The notes: generated by a model not told the origin, from the sequence alone. A stretch of DNA of 64,000 nt from an uncultured Lachnospiraceae bacterium (GCA_947173495.1 CAMWFQ010000006.1:143104-207103), one strand, 5' to 3'; positions 9,692 through 18,123 are shown, counted from the stretch's first letter. Translations and numbers: made by a program.

Positions 9692-9837
9692 GCGCGCCGG
9701 GCACCCGTCAGCTTTGGCTGACATTTTCCTCTGGGTGCCCGTGTACAATCGAGTAGGAAAGAGTTATCTTCCCCTACTCGCCGCGCGGCCCGCACGCCGC
9801 TTTAGCGGCATATTCCTCTGTGCGGGCCTGCGCATAA
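9692..9837 (-). repeat. Dispersed two-module hairpin element, copy B (in the metK leader)
   Basis: Read on the minus strand: TTATGCGCAGG, module 1 (arms GGCCCGCAC and GTGCGGGCC; inner arms GCCGC and GCGGC), GCGCGG, module 2 (arms CGAGTAGG and CCTACTCG), ATTGTACA, then a second complete module 1 (arms CGGGCACCC and GGGTGCCCG; inner arms GTCAGC and GCTGAC). It begins directly in the T-tract of the SAM riboswitch terminator and would be part of the metK mRNA leader. Confidence 0.85.
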
Positions 9838-9862
9838 AAAAATCCGCCTGGAACAAGCGGAC
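9834..9862 (-). terminator. Riboswitch-controlled terminator of metK
   Basis: On the minus strand, arms of the type TCCGCTTG and CAGGCGGA followed by seven T. It lies just downstream of the SAM-I aptamer, as expected for a ligand-dependent transcription terminator. Confidence 0.85.
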
Positions 9863-9875
9863 CTGATAATCAAAT

Positions 9876-9990
9876 CCTCTTATTGTTCGATTCGCCTTAC
9901 TTGCTCGTTCGCTCAGGTTAGCACCTTCCGTATACGGGGTTGCCGTGGCTTCACAGGTCCTCTGTACCTCCACCACTCTGAATAAGAGTC
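9876..9990 (-). promoter_or_regulatory. SAM-I (S-box) riboswitch aptamer
   Basis: On the minus strand, P1 is formed by CTCTTATT (complement of 9981-9988) and AATAAGAG (complement of 9877-9884). Between them are the hallmark S-box segments: GAGTGGTGGAGG, ACCTGTGAAGCCACGGCAACC and AAGGTGCTAACCTGAGCGA. Binding of S-adenosylmethionine is expected to favour the following terminator and shut off metK. Confidence 0.95.
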
Positions 9991-10023
9991 TCTACACAAT
10001 ATTGAATTTTCTTATCTTTTTAC

Positions 10024-10052
10024 AGAATACAGGATATAAATAGGTTTGTCAA
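10024..10052 (-). promoter_or_regulatory. Sigma-A promoter of the metK leader
   Basis: On the minus strand TTGACA (10047-10052), 17-base spacer, TATTCT (10024-10029), about 35 bases upstream of the riboswitch aptamer. The transcript would carry a leader of about 350 bases. Confidence 0.75.
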
Positions 10053-10096
10053 CCAAAATTCTCTTTCAATTTATGCTGTGTAATCCACAACGTATT

Positions 10097-11392
10097 TCAG
10101 CCTGTTTTTAAGCGGAATTTCTGCAGCTCCCGCTCGGAATCTACTTTTTCAATCTGAGCCCCCAGGCTTTTTAACTTGATATGGAAGTCTTCATACCCTC
10201 TCTCGATAAATTTAATGTCATCAATCACAGAAATACCTTCCGCTGAAAGCGCCGCAATCACAAGAGCTGCGCCTGCACGCAGATCCGGTGCGCTGACACT
10301 GGCTCCCGTATATCTGTTCACGCCATCAATGATAGCCGTATTGCCGCCCTCAACCTTGATACTGGCTCCCATTCTGGTGAGCTCATCCACGTACTTAAAG
10401 CGGTTTTCAAAAACACTTTCGGTAACAATACTGGTTCCTCTGGATAACCCCAGCGCTACTGTGATCTGAGGCTGCATATCTGTAGGAAACCCTGGATAAG
10501 GAAGCGTTTTTACATGGGTATGCGTCAGAGGTTTGGCTGCCACTACCCGCACTGCATCATCAGATTCTTCTACCTCGCACCCAATCTCGTTGAGCTTGGC
10601 ACTGATAGACTCCAAATGCTTGGGGATCACATTTTTGACTGTCACATCTCCCTTGGTTACCGCAGCGGCAAACATAAAGGTGCCTGCTTCGATCTGATCC
10701 GGAATAATCGCATACTCCGTGCCGTGAAGCCTGCGGACTCCCCGGATTCTGATCACATCTGTACCTGCCCCTTTTATGACCGCTCCCAGACTGTTAAGAA
10801 AATTGGCCACATCTACCACGTGAGGTTCCTTTGCGGCGTTTTCAATAATCGTCTGACCATCCGCCATTACTGCTGCCATCATCACATCGATGGTTGCGCC
10901 CACAGAAGATACATCCATATAAATATGACTGCCATGGAGATGAGCTGCTTCTGCAATTACCAGTCCATGCTCAATCCTCACGTCTGCTCCCAGCGCACGA
11001 AAGCCTTTGATATGCTGATCAATGGGACGAAGCCCGATATTGCATCCCCCCGGCAATGTCACCTGGGCTCTTTTATACTTACCAAGCATTGCTCCCAAAA
11101 AATAATAGGAAGCACGTATTTTTTTCACAGAGTCATCTTCAATTGCCATATTTCTGACAGATTTTCCGGATATTTTCACGGTATGTCTGTCAAGCTTTTC
11201 AACACTGCCTCCGATACTCTCGATGGCATGCATCATCACATTGGTATCACGAATATCCGGCATATTCTCTATCAATACGGTTTCATCCGTCATAATGGAG
11301 GCAGCGAGGATGGCAAGAGCCGCATTCTTTGCCCCGCCGATCTCCACTTCACCCACAAGCGGATTTCCGCCTTTAATTGCGTACTGCTCCAT
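10097..11392 (-). CDS. murA: UDP-N-acetylglucosamine 1-carboxyvinyltransferase
   Basis: MurA transfers enolpyruvate from PEP to UDP-GlcNAc, the first committed step of peptidoglycan synthesis and the fosfomycin target. The 431-residue protein has the two-fold EPSP-synthase architecture. Seen: the N-terminal KNAALAILAA segment, the catalytic loop PGGCNIGLRPIDQH with Cys117 (fosfomycin-reactive cysteine present), and AGTFMFAAAVT. Length is normal. It is encoded 133 bases after the M23 hydrolase gene on the same strand. A downstream metK promoter starts just past its stop. Confidence 0.97.
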   Translation of the reverse strand: MEQYAIKGGNPLVGEVEIGGAKNAALAILAASIMTDETVLIENMPDIRDTNVMMHAIESIGGSVEKLDRHTVKISGKSVRNMAIEDDSVKKIRASYYFLGAMLGKYKRAQVTLPGGCNIGLRPIDQHIKGFRALGADVRIEHGLVIAEAAHLHGSHIYMDVSSVGATIDVMMAAVMADGQTIIENAAKEPHVVDVANFLNSLGAVIKGAGTDVIRIRGVRRLHGTEYAIIPDQIEAGTFMFAAAVTKGDVTVKNVIPKHLESISAKLNEIGCEVEESDDAVRVVAAKPLTHTHVKTLPYPGFPTDMQPQITVALGLSRGTSIVTESVFENRFKYVDELTRMGASIKVEGGNTAIIDGVNRYTGASVSAPDLRAGAALVIAALSAEGISVIDDIKFIERGYEDFHIKLKSLGAQIEKVDSERELQKFRLKTG

Positions 11393-11525
11393 AGTATACC
11401 TCTATAATAAACAAAAGTTAAATTCTTATAAGCTCACATATCTGTTCATCTTGTTTCTGCTTAGACTTCCCGTCAGCATACTTTCCTTATTATAGCACAT
11501 TGTGGACATTTGTAAATATCAAACA

Positions 11526-13100
11526 TCAGTTCAGATATTTGAGGGGATTCACTTGCGAACCATTGATCAATATCTCGAAATGAATATGTGGTCCTGTGCT
11601 TACACCTGTATTTCCGCTTAAAGCAATCTTTTGTCCCTGTGAAACAGTTTGTCCGGCCGACACCAGTATTTTACTGAGATGCCCGTATCTCGTCTGCCTT
11701 CCATCCGGATGATTAATATAAACCACATAGCCATAGCCGCTGCCCCATCCGGCTCTTGCCACCGTACCGCCGCAGGAAGCCACCACAGCCGTTCCCGTGG
11801 GCGTCGCCCAGTCAATTCCCTTATGGTAGGTACTGGCGCCTTTCGTGGGCCGGCTTCTGGATCCGAAACCGGAAGAAAGACGTCCGCCCGAGATTGGTTT
11901 AATATAAGTAGGCGGTATCTTGGTTCCTCTCTCCACAATCTTGGGAACCGCCTTGTAAGTAACCTCCTCCTTAATGATCTCCGTATCTATCTCCTTATCA
12001 TTTTCAAAAGTCACCACCGCAACCACCTTACGGTGTCCTGCAGAAGGTTCCTGCAGCGTTTTTCTCTCGGTGGTATACCAGTCGTCATTATCCACATAGA
12101 TAACTTCTTCTTCGTAATCCTCCTCGTAGTACATTTCTTCCTGACGTATCACAGCCAGCTTGGGTTCAGGAACCGTAATGATCAGTTCATCTCCGGCACG
12201 GATCAGAGAATTTTCATCTTCCAGTATATCATTCATTTCTATCAGCCTGTCCATGGGAATATTGGTCTTAATGGCAATTTCAGAAAGAGTATCCCCCGCC
12301 ACAACCTCATAAATATCACTTTTTTCCTCATCCTGCGTCACTTCCCGCACAGCGCTGTTTACGTCAGTGATTTCCTCTTCCTTCAGATATGCCTCCACTA
12401 CTTCAATTGTATCTCCGTATTCCATGGAGATCAATCCCAGATCATAATCTTCAAAATCCTTTTCTACCGCCGGCTCCACTTCCTCAAAGACAGTGGTGAG
12501 GTCTGCATGGATCCCTGCTTCCATGTTCACCGCTTCCCTGGCTTCCACAACCTCCTCCCGGCTCTGAATCAGTGTGCTGAGTACCGGAAGCTCCCGGAAA
12601 GAGTCAAACTGCAGTTCTACCTGATATCTGCCTTCACTGTCATATTTGTCCAGCGCTGCCTGCAACAGGAAGACAACATCATCCTTACTCGCAAGATTGA
12701 CCATATACTCGTTGACTTTCACCACATAAGATCTGTGCAGTGTCTCTTTCACATCAGATTTCAGAACCTGCACCATGTTTTCAATAATCTCTTTGGAATG
12801 ATCGGTTCTTCCCCACAGAACCTCCCTTCCCTCTACCTTCAGATCGCTCTCCACCAGTACCAGTTCATCACTTTCCAGGGCCAGCTGCCTTCTTGCCTCC
12901 AAAGCGCACCTTTCAGCTTCCTCCGGCGAAGCGACAGTCCCTACCTTCCGGTTATTTAAAATCACTGCAAACATATTATTACCCAATTTTTCGAAGGGTA
13001 CAAAGGATGGCAGAAAAAAGGCACTGACAAATACTGCCAGTACTGCGATTTTCATTTTTACTAATTTTATTTTTTTACAGGAATGGGTCATTCTTCTCAT
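11526..13100 (-). CDS. Secreted LysM-G5-M23 peptidoglycan endopeptidase
   Basis: A 524-residue cell-wall hydrolase. Order: N-terminal membrane anchor or signal (about 14-33, IAVLAVFVSAFFLPSFVP), a long acidic region (about 40-250) with repeated Glu, a LysM domain (about 262-308, YEVVAGDTLSEIAIKTN), a G5 domain (about 345-395, ending in IVERGTK), and a C-terminal M23 metallo-endopeptidase domain (about 415-524) with zinc motifs HKGIDWA and GPHIHFEI. M23 enzymes cleave peptide cross-links; LysM and G5 hold the protein on glycan. The HxxxD and HxH motifs are intact, so activity is expected. GGAG lies 10 bases before the ATG. Possible roles are growth, daughter-cell separation or spore engulfment; sequence alone does not decide. 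Confidence 0.92.
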   Translation of the reverse strand: MRRMTHSCKKIKLVKMKIAVLAVFVSAFFLPSFVPFEKLGNNMFAVILNNRKVGTVASPEEAERCALEARRQLALESDELVLVESDLKVEGREVLWGRTDHSKEIIENMVQVLKSDVKETLHRSYVVKVNEYMVNLASKDDVVFLLQAALDKYDSEGRYQVELQFDSFRELPVLSTLIQSREEVVEAREAVNMEAGIHADLTTVFEEVEPAVEKDFEDYDLGLISMEYGDTIEVVEAYLKEEEITDVNSAVREVTQDEEKSDIYEVVAGDTLSEIAIKTNIPMDRLIEMNDILEDENSLIRAGDELIITVPEPKLAVIRQEEMYYEEDYEEEVIYVDNDDWYTTERKTLQEPSAGHRKVVAVVTFENDKEIDTEIIKEEVTYKAVPKIVERGTKIPPTYIKPISGGRLSSGFGSRSRPTKGASTYHKGIDWATPTGTAVVASCGGTVARAGWGSGYGYVVYINHPDGRQTRYGHLSKILVSAGQTVSQGQKIALSGNTGVSTGPHIHFEILINGSQVNPLKYLN

Positions 13101-13270
13101 TTATTTTAAGCTCCATGGCATATTTTCGATTTTTTTGCAACTTTTTTGTGATGGAATTATTTTAACAGTTATTATTTTAGTTGTAAAGGGTATGTTAATT
13201 CCATGAATTCTGGTAAAATCAAGTAAAATTATCTTTCCCATTATTTAGAAGTTTAAGCGGAGGAATACGT

Positions 13271-14545
13271 GTGAAGCAGATCATTTTTCACATTGATGTC
13301 AACTCAGCCTTTTTAAGCTGGAGCGCACAGAAACGTCTTCAGAACGGAGACAGTACAGATTTAAGAGAAGTCCCTTCTATTGTAGGAGGCGATATGGAAC
13401 AGCGGCATGGCGTGGTCCTCGCCAAATCAACGCCGGCCAAAAAGTATGGCGTTACCACAGGAGAGCCTGTCGTGAATGCCCTGCGTAAATGTCCTACTCT
13501 TATAATAGAGCCTCCCGATCATGCTCTGTACCATAAAAGAAGTCAGGAGCTTATGGCCTATTTATCCTCCATCTGCCCTGAAGTTGAACAGCTCAGTGTA
13601 GATGAATGTTTCCTGAATTTCACCCCCATAAAAAATGACTTTTCCTCTCCTGAGCAGGCTGCATACACAATTAAGAACCGCATTCGGGATCAATTCGGTT
13701 TCACTGTAAATATTGGAATTTCCGACAAAAAAGTGCTTGCTAAAATGGCCTCTGATTTTCAGAAGCCAGATAAAGTGCATACTCTTTATTCCTGGGAAAT
13801 TTCGGAAAAACTATGGCCCCTTCCCATTTCTTCTTTGTATATGTGCGGAAAGTCAAGCGCCCGAATTCTCCAAAAGCTGGAAATCAGAACTATTGGAGAT
13901 CTCGCAGCTGCAAATAAGGAAATCATCTGTTCTCACCTGAAAAGTCATGGGCTTCTTCTCTGGGAGTATGCAAACGGTCATGATGAGAGCAAAGTCTCCT
14001 CACTTGCCGAAGATGTAAAGTGTATCGGCAATTCCACCACCCTCCCAAAAGATGTGACCAAACGCCAGGAAGCCTTTCATTGTCTTTTATCTCTCTCTGA
14101 CAGTGTAGCCGCCCGTCTTCGGAGTGCTCAAATGCTTGCCGGTATGGTCAGTGTGGAAATCAAATACAGCAGCTTTCAGACTGCCTCCCATCAGATGACG
14201 CTCTCTCAGCCCTCCAACACTTCACAGACGATTTATGATGTTGCCTGCCGCCTTTTTGATGAGCTCTGGAACGGTTCTCCCATCCGCCTTTTGGGAATAC
14301 GCTCTTCCAGGCTGACAGGCCTTTCCCAGCCCACACAGCTTTCTCTGTTTGATCTTCCGGGTCAGGACGCAGTATCTTTGGGAGACTTCGCAGAAACACA
14401 CAATAGTTCCCTTATCCCCGGATCCTCTCCGCCCTCAAGGGAAAAAATGGAAGCCCTGGACAAAACCATAGACGCTATCCGGCAAAAATACGGAGAGTCT
14501 GCCATTGTACGGGGAAGTTTCCTGAAGAATCCGCCCCACAGTTAA
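13271..14545 (+). CDS. Y-family DNA polymerase (DinB/Pol IV-like)
   Basis: Translesion polymerase homologue of 424 residues. Seen: the N-terminal metal-site motif HIDVNSAFLSW (normally DVDAFFAS in Pol IV), the second catalytic motif LSVDECFLNF (about 108-117, with the Asp-Glu pair retained), VNIGISDKKVLAKMASDFQKP of the palm, the helix-hairpin-helix thumb region (SSARILQKLEIRTIGDLA), and the little-finger domain after residue 240. Starts with GTG at 13271, chosen because GGAGG ends 7 bases before it. A C-terminal stretch like QLSLFD resembles a clamp-binding motif. Divergent from the M23 gene. I saw no clear LexA site upstream. Confidence 0.9.
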   Translation: MKQIIFHIDVNSAFLSWSAQKRLQNGDSTDLREVPSIVGGDMEQRHGVVLAKSTPAKKYGVTTGEPVVNALRKCPTLIIEPPDHALYHKRSQELMAYLSSICPEVEQLSVDECFLNFTPIKNDFSSPEQAAYTIKNRIRDQFGFTVNIGISDKKVLAKMASDFQKPDKVHTLYSWEISEKLWPLPISSLYMCGKSSARILQKLEIRTIGDLAAANKEIICSHLKSHGLLLWEYANGHDESKVSSLAEDVKCIGNSTTLPKDVTKRQEAFHCLLSLSDSVAARLRSAQMLAGMVSVEIKYSSFQTASHQMTLSQPSNTSQTIYDVACRLFDELWNGSPIRLLGIRSSRLTGLSQPTQLSLFDLPGQDAVSLGDFAETHNSSLIPGSSPPSREKMEALDKTIDAIRQKYGESAIVRGSFLKNPPHS

Positions 14546-14568
14546 AAGTCAGACCAGCGCACAATGTG

Positions 14569-15132
14569 TTATGACTTTCTGACACTGTAGCCAAAGGTCC
14601 CCACCTTTTTCCCGAGTGCAAAATAACTTCCATGGGAATATACAATCGGCTCTGACTTTTCCAGAGCAAATCGGCCCTTTTCGTCCATGTATGCCTCCTG
14701 CGCATGTACCCGAACCACATCCGCCAGATACATATCATGAGTTCCCAGGCGCAGTGTCTGTTTCACCCGGCATTCAATATTTACCGGGCTCTCTTTCAGC
14801 AAAGGCGCCTTTACTCTTTCTGCCGGCAGAAGCGCCAGATGCATATCTCTGATTTTATCTGTATCTCTGCCGCTTCTTACACCGCAGTAGTCTGTGGCAT
14901 AAGCCAGCCTTCTGGTCGTCAGATTAATCACAAATTCTCCCGTATCCTCAATCATCTGATGGGAATATCTTTCCGGACGGACGGATATGGATACCATCGG
15001 CGGATCGCTGCAGATCGTACCCGTCCAGGCCACCGTGAAAACATTGGGCTGTCCCTGCCTGTCGGCCACTGTGACCATAACAGCCGGCAAAGGATAAAGC
15101 ATGTTTCCCGGTTTCCAGCTTTGCTTACTCAT
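14569..15132 (-). CDS. Flavin reductase family protein (FMN-binding split barrel)
   Basis: A 187-residue flavin reductase-like protein of the kind widespread in anaerobes. It opens with KPGNMLYPLPAVMVT, followed by VFTVAWTGTICSDPPMVSISVRPERYSH (the FMN-binding region is within about 28-55) and the FVINLTTRRLAYATDYCG segment. Such proteins bind FMN and may pass electrons from NAD(P)H or ferredoxin to other acceptors; the substrate is unknown. I chose ATG 15132 (GAGGAG 8-9 bases upstream); a TTG two codons earlier is possible. It lies 14 bases downstream of the coiled-coil gene and may share its transcript. It is convergent with the polymerase gene. Confidence 0.85.
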   Translation of the reverse strand: MSKQSWKPGNMLYPLPAVMVTVADRQGQPNVFTVAWTGTICSDPPMVSISVRPERYSHQMIEDTGEFVINLTTRRLAYATDYCGVRSGRDTDKIRDMHLALLPAERVKAPLLKESPVNIECRVKQTLRLGTHDMYLADVVRVHAQEAYMDEKGRFALEKSEPIVYSHGSYFALGKKVGTFGYSVRKS

Positions 15133-15146
15133 AATCAAACGCTCCT

Positions 15147-15797
15147 CTAAAACAGTCCAAGGATTCTGGCAATCGTGATGGCAATATTCGCAATCGTCAC
15201 GATCATCGTGATGAGCACAAAAGGAAAGAGCACTTTATTGTTTTTGCTCATCTTCTCCTGCTCTTTTTTTAAATCCTGTGTCTGCTTGTCCAGCTCCTCA
15301 ATCATTGCCGCCTGGACATTGCGATAAACCTTCACATTATCCGTGTGCAGATAATCCTCCAGATTCCTGAACAGTTCCTCCAGCTTTGTCTGCACGCCGG
15401 AAAGGTCACTGGTAATTTTTTCGAAAGCTTCAGGATCGTTTCTAATCTCTGCAATTTTTGCCAGGCTCTCACTGATGGTCTGATTGATTCCGGCAATCGA
15501 AGCATCGGAGGTCTCTTTGATCCTCGATACAGACACTGTCTCGATCTCACCCGCTGTCCGTCCCAGCTTTTCATTCACTGCAAGGGCCAGCTCCTGGATT
15601 CCCTGGGCCCCCTCTACATTTTTAAGCGTAAGCTTGCGCATCTCCTGAAGGCAGCTGTCATACTTCTGCATCTGTTCTTTAAACAGGACGAGCTGATTTT
15701 CCAGATTTTCAAGGGCTGCAGCGTCAGCTTCCGCATTCGCCCGTATGATCTCCTGCGGGTTTAATTTCTGTGAAACCCTGTCCATAAAATTATCCAT
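15147..15797 (-). CDS. Coiled-coil protein with C-terminal membrane anchor, unknown function
   Basis: I do not recognise the family. The 216-residue product is highly charged and helical, with heptad-like stretches (about 25-180: ALENLENQLVLFKEQMQ, then KEEQEKMSKN-type sequence near 178-188) and a single strongly hydrophobic C-terminal segment (about 191-214, VLFPFVLITMIVTIANIAI), so it is probably tail-anchored with a cytoplasmic coiled coil. There is no enzymatic motif. The start follows AAAGAGG; an extended -10 lies at 15844-15849. The gene order, 14 bases before the flavin reductase gene, hints at a shared transcript but not at a function. Base usage is like its neighbours. Confidence 0.75.
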   Translation of the reverse strand: MDNFMDRVSQKLNPQEIIRANAEADAAALENLENQLVLFKEQMQKYDSCLQEMRKLTLKNVEGAQGIQELALAVNEKLGRTAGEIETVSVSRIKETSDASIAGINQTISESLAKIAEIRNDPEAFEKITSDLSGVQTKLEELFRNLEDYLHTDNVKVYRNVQAAMIEELDKQTQDLKKEQEKMSKNNKVLFPFVLITMIVTIANIAITIARILGLF

Positions 15798-15843
15798 CCT
15801 CTTTCCTCCGGAGTATATGGTGTTTTTTATTTCAATTTTTTAC

Positions 15844-15872
15844 AGTATACCATAATTTATGCGGTTTGCACA
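15844..15872 (-). promoter_or_regulatory. Probable promoter of the coiled-coil gene
   Basis: On the minus strand an extended -10 TGGTATACT (TATACT at 15844-15849) with a weak -35 TGTGCA 17 bases upstream (15867-15872). Confidence 0.45.
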
Positions 15873-15955
15873 CACTTTCTGCATTTCTGCTTTTTGTGCA
15901 CTTTGCATATTTTCTTTTCTCTTTTTTTCTGATCATTGTAATAATTAACGATATT

Positions 15956-16000
15956 TTCATATTTCGTTCATACTCTGTTCATATTTTCAGGGTATATTAT
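15956..16000 (+). promoter_or_regulatory. Triple TTCATA direct repeat with adjoining -10 box
   Basis: TTCATA occurs at 15956, 15967 and 15978, exactly 11 bases apart. A -10-like TATATT/TATTAT (15993-16000) follows about 10 bases after the last unit. Direct hexamers with 5-base spacers in place of a -35 box are the layout used by PhoP/PhoB/OmpR-class activators; the hexamer also fits the Bacillus PhoP pattern TT(A/C/T)A(C/T)A. Confidence 0.55.
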
Positions 16001-16005
16001 AGTTA

Positions 16006-16190
16006 GATCAAATGAAGGACGATTTGATCGCGTGATTGGTCTTTTATTAAACACATAGATAAATTTTTTCATAATAGCCCGGGTGCAGTAATGCGCCTGG
16101 GCACTCCTCATTTTACGGGGTTTGTTATTCGCACAGCTTTCCGCTAAACAAACGCTGGCACGGCAAAACGTGTCAGCGTTTGTTTCTTCC
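16006..16190 (+). ncRNA. Candidate small RNA, about 180 nt
   Basis: No gene lies in 15798-16172. A plus-strand transcript starting after the TTCATA promoter would contain a short stem (ATCAAAT and ATTTGAT, about 16007-16028), a 10-bp GC-rich hairpin at 16077-16102 (arms GCCCGGGTGC and GCGCCTGGGC, fully paired with two G-U) and end at the long stem at 16146-16185. It has no convincing open frame. This is inference from layout only. Confidence 0.3.
16146..16190. terminator. Long shared terminator stem
   Basis: Seventeen-base arms (16146-16162 and 16169-16185, one G-U) starting AAACAAACGCTGG. TTTGTTTCTT follows on plus and TTTGTTT on minus, so it can end transcription from both sides. It contains the stop codon of the alarmone synthetase gene. 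Confidence 0.65.
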
Positions 16191-16817
16191 GCTTATATTC
16201 AGCACCTCTTCATTTAAGGAGCGCATTTTTTCATCCAGCTCCGATACCATTTTCGCACATTCTATCAGCTCATTTTTAATGTATTCCGGAGCATTCCCCT
16301 CGAATTTATAATGAATCTTATGCTCTAAGCTGGCCCAGAAATCCATGGCCACGGTACGGATCTGAACCTCCACCTTGGCATGCTCGATTCTGTCTGAGAG
16401 GTAAACCGGCACCGTGATCAGCATATGGTAACTCTTGTAGCCGCTGGGCTTGGGATTTACAATGTAATCTTTCACAGTAATCACCTGAATATCGCTCTGA
16501 TTTGCGATCATCTCGGCGATCCGGTAAATATCGGTTGTAAAAGAACAGATCACCCGGATCCCTGCGATATCATTAACATAGCGGACCATATTCTGAATGG
16601 TGGATTCATAGCCATGCTTTTTCAGCTTTTTGACAATACTCTCTGAGGTTTTTAACCGGGATTTAATATGCTCAATGGGATTATATCTATGTACATGCTG
16701 AAACTCGTCATTCAGTATTTCCAGTTTTACTGAGATCTGCTTCAGTGCAGACCGGTAAATCAGTATCACCTCCTCCCAGCTGTCTATATCGCTGTCACAT
16801 TCTTCTCTTAATTCCAT
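16173..16817 (-). CDS. Small alarmone synthetase, (p)ppGpp synthetase of the RelQ/YjbM type
   Basis: Makes (p)ppGpp from ATP and GDP/GTP without the hydrolase domain of long RSH proteins. The 214-residue length fits small alarmone synthetases. Seen: IEHIKSRLKTSESIVKKL (about 49-66), NDIAGIRVICSF (87-98), PSGYKSYHMLITVP (123-136) and VEVQIRTVAMDFWASLEHKIHYK (within 149-171), the conserved synthetase blocks including the EHK active-site segment. No HD domain or TGS/ACT region. C-terminal helix (about 185-210) may serve tetramer formation as in RelQ. It stands alone, convergent with the candidate RNA, and shares its terminator. RelQ versus RelP assignment is uncertain. Confidence 0.92.
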   Translation of the reverse strand: MELREECDSDIDSWEEVILIYRSALKQISVKLEILNDEFQHVHRYNPIEHIKSRLKTSESIVKKLKKHGYESTIQNMVRYVNDIAGIRVICSFTTDIYRIAEMIANQSDIQVITVKDYIVNPKPSGYKSYHMLITVPVYLSDRIEHAKVEVQIRTVAMDFWASLEHKIHYKFEGNAPEYIKNELIECAKMVSELDEKMRSLNEEVLNISGRNKR

Positions 16818-17066
16818 TTTCTCACCCGCCTTGCCTCTGAAATTTTTCAGCAGATGACAATATTACATCACATCTTTATCCGCTGTATCAACAATTTTAT
16901 TTTATCATACTTTTCAGTTAAAATGTATATTATTCAAAATATTTTTTCATTTTATCGGCGTTTTTACGATTAACAATGTATTTTATACACACTTTAAAAA
17001 TTTTATACTGCTTTTTTTCTTCCTGCATGGTATGATAAGTTCAAAATCGTGTAAGGAGCTTGGCGC

Positions 17067-17333
17067 ATGTTCAGGATATGGGCAAAAATTTTTAAGGACA
17101 ACCGTTTAGTCCGGGATCTGACCGTCTCTAATAGCAGGCCGGATACACGCACACATAAAATTTTTCAGGCAATGGACGAAATCTGCTGTCAGCTTGACCT
17201 GGAAACTCCTATCTGGCTGGATTCGACCATCACAGAATTCAAACGACATGATAAAGTTCGTTTTACTCAGGATAACTTCATTGAAACAATTGACTTTGAT
17301 TATCTGGAGATCCATGTGATTGAGGAAGATTAA
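17067..17333 (+). CDS. Conserved small protein, unknown function (88 residues)
   Basis: I do not recognise a named family. It opens MFRIWAKIFKDNRLVRDLTV and has an acidic C-terminus (DYLEIHVIEED); no signal, membrane segment or metal motif. The AAGGAG ribosome site 8 bases before the ATG, a clear terminator right after the stop and normal codon use all support a real gene. Its compact alpha/beta-looking sequence with a conserved-looking IWLDSTITEF stretch resembles small proteins commonly annotated as hypothetical in Lachnospiraceae; I infer this from memory and cannot verify it. It stands alone between the alarmone synthetase and the PAQR gene. The 249-base gap before it is AT-rich and probably holds both its promoter and that of the alarmone synthetase. 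Confidence 0.75.
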   Translation: MFRIWAKIFKDNRLVRDLTVSNSRPDTRTHKIFQAMDEICCQLDLETPIWLDSTITEFKRHDKVRFTQDNFIETIDFDYLEIHVIEED

Positions 17334-17361
17334 AGTTTTGAGTTCTAAACTTTATTTTTTT
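17332..17361 (+). terminator. Intrinsic terminator after the 88-residue gene
   Basis: Arms AAAGTTT (17332-17338) and AAACTTT (17347-17353) followed by a run of seven T from 17355. Confidence 0.75.
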
Positions 17362-17373
17362 GCATAAATTGGA

Positions 17374-17402
17374 TTGACATTCGAGACACTATGAGTTAGT
17401 AT
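17374..17402 (+). promoter_or_regulatory. Promoter of the PAQR gene
   Basis: TTGACA (17374-17379), 17-base spacer, TAGTAT (17397-17402). The gene starts 71 bases downstream. Confidence 0.65.
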
Positions 17403-17472
17403 TGATTCATGCATAACATAGTTTTTAAAACTATATGTCGAATTATATTTGTCATGAATGGAGGTCTTTACT

Positions 17473-18123
17473 ATGCAGATTACAATTCGCGAACCGGGAA
17501 GCGCAATCACTCATTTCATCGGTATGATGATGGCTGTCTTTGCGGCAGCGCCTCTTCTGATAAAAGCCGCGCTTTCTTCAGGCCGTCATACACTGGCAGG
17601 TCTCAGTATTTTCTGTATCAGTATGATACTGCTCTACGGGGCCAGTGCTGTTTATCACTCCCTCAACATTCGGGGAAAAGCTCTCCGGATTTTCCGCAAG
17701 CTGGATCATATGATGATTTTTGTACTGATTGCAGGTTCCTATACCCCCGTCTGTCTGATCGTTCTGGGCGGCAGAACCGGATACACGCTTCTGGCAGTAG
17801 TATGGGCGATCGCTCTGATCGGAATGACCCTGAAGGCCTGCTGGATCACCTGTCCCAAGTGGTTCTCCTCTCTGATCTATATTGCCATGGGCTGGGTCTG
17901 CCTGGGAGTATTCGGTCCCCTTTGGAATGTACTTCCCCACGCTGCCTTTGGCTGGCTTCTTGCCGGCGGTATCATTTATACCATTGGCGGAATAATTTAT
18001 GCCTTAAAGCTCCCTGTTTTTAATGGAAAGCACGAATATTTCGGCTCCCATGAAATTTTCCACCTATTTGTCATGGGAGGGAGCATCTGCCACTTTATCT
18101 TTATGTATTCTTATGTGGCATAA
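17473..18123 (+). CDS. PAQR/hemolysin III family membrane protein
   Basis: A 216-residue polytopic membrane protein of the HlyIII/YqfA family (progestin and adipoQ receptor superfamily). Seven hydrophobic segments alternate with short loops. Family residues are visible: the early EPGSAITHFIG motif, SAVYHSLN (about 62-69) in the position of the conserved metal-ligand Ser/His, the aspartate in KLDHMMIF (about 82-89) and the C-terminal HEIFHLFVMGGS with paired histidines. These residues form a zinc site and a ceramidase-like hydrolase centre in eukaryotic homologues; the bacterial role is unclear, perhaps membrane lipid homeostasis. Start ATG 17473 has GAGG 8 bases upstream; an ATG at 17458 would itself overlap that ribosome site. 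Confidence 0.88.
   Translation: MQITIREPGSAITHFIGMMMAVFAAAPLLIKAALSSGRHTLAGLSIFCISMILLYGASAVYHSLNIRGKALRIFRKLDHMMIFVLIAGSYTPVCLIVLGGRTGYTLLAVVWAIALIGMTLKACWITCPKWFSSLIYIAMGWVCLGVFGPLWNVLPHAAFGWLLAGGIIYTIGGIIYALKLPVFNGKHEYFGSHEIFHLFVMGGSICHFIFMYSYVA

Noticed and set aside
11649..12959. Open frame of 436 codons on the plus strand
   Set aside because: It lies fully antisense to the LysM-G5-M23 gene, has no ribosome site or domain, and its composition is that of a mirrored acidic protein (many His, Arg, Ser, Phe).
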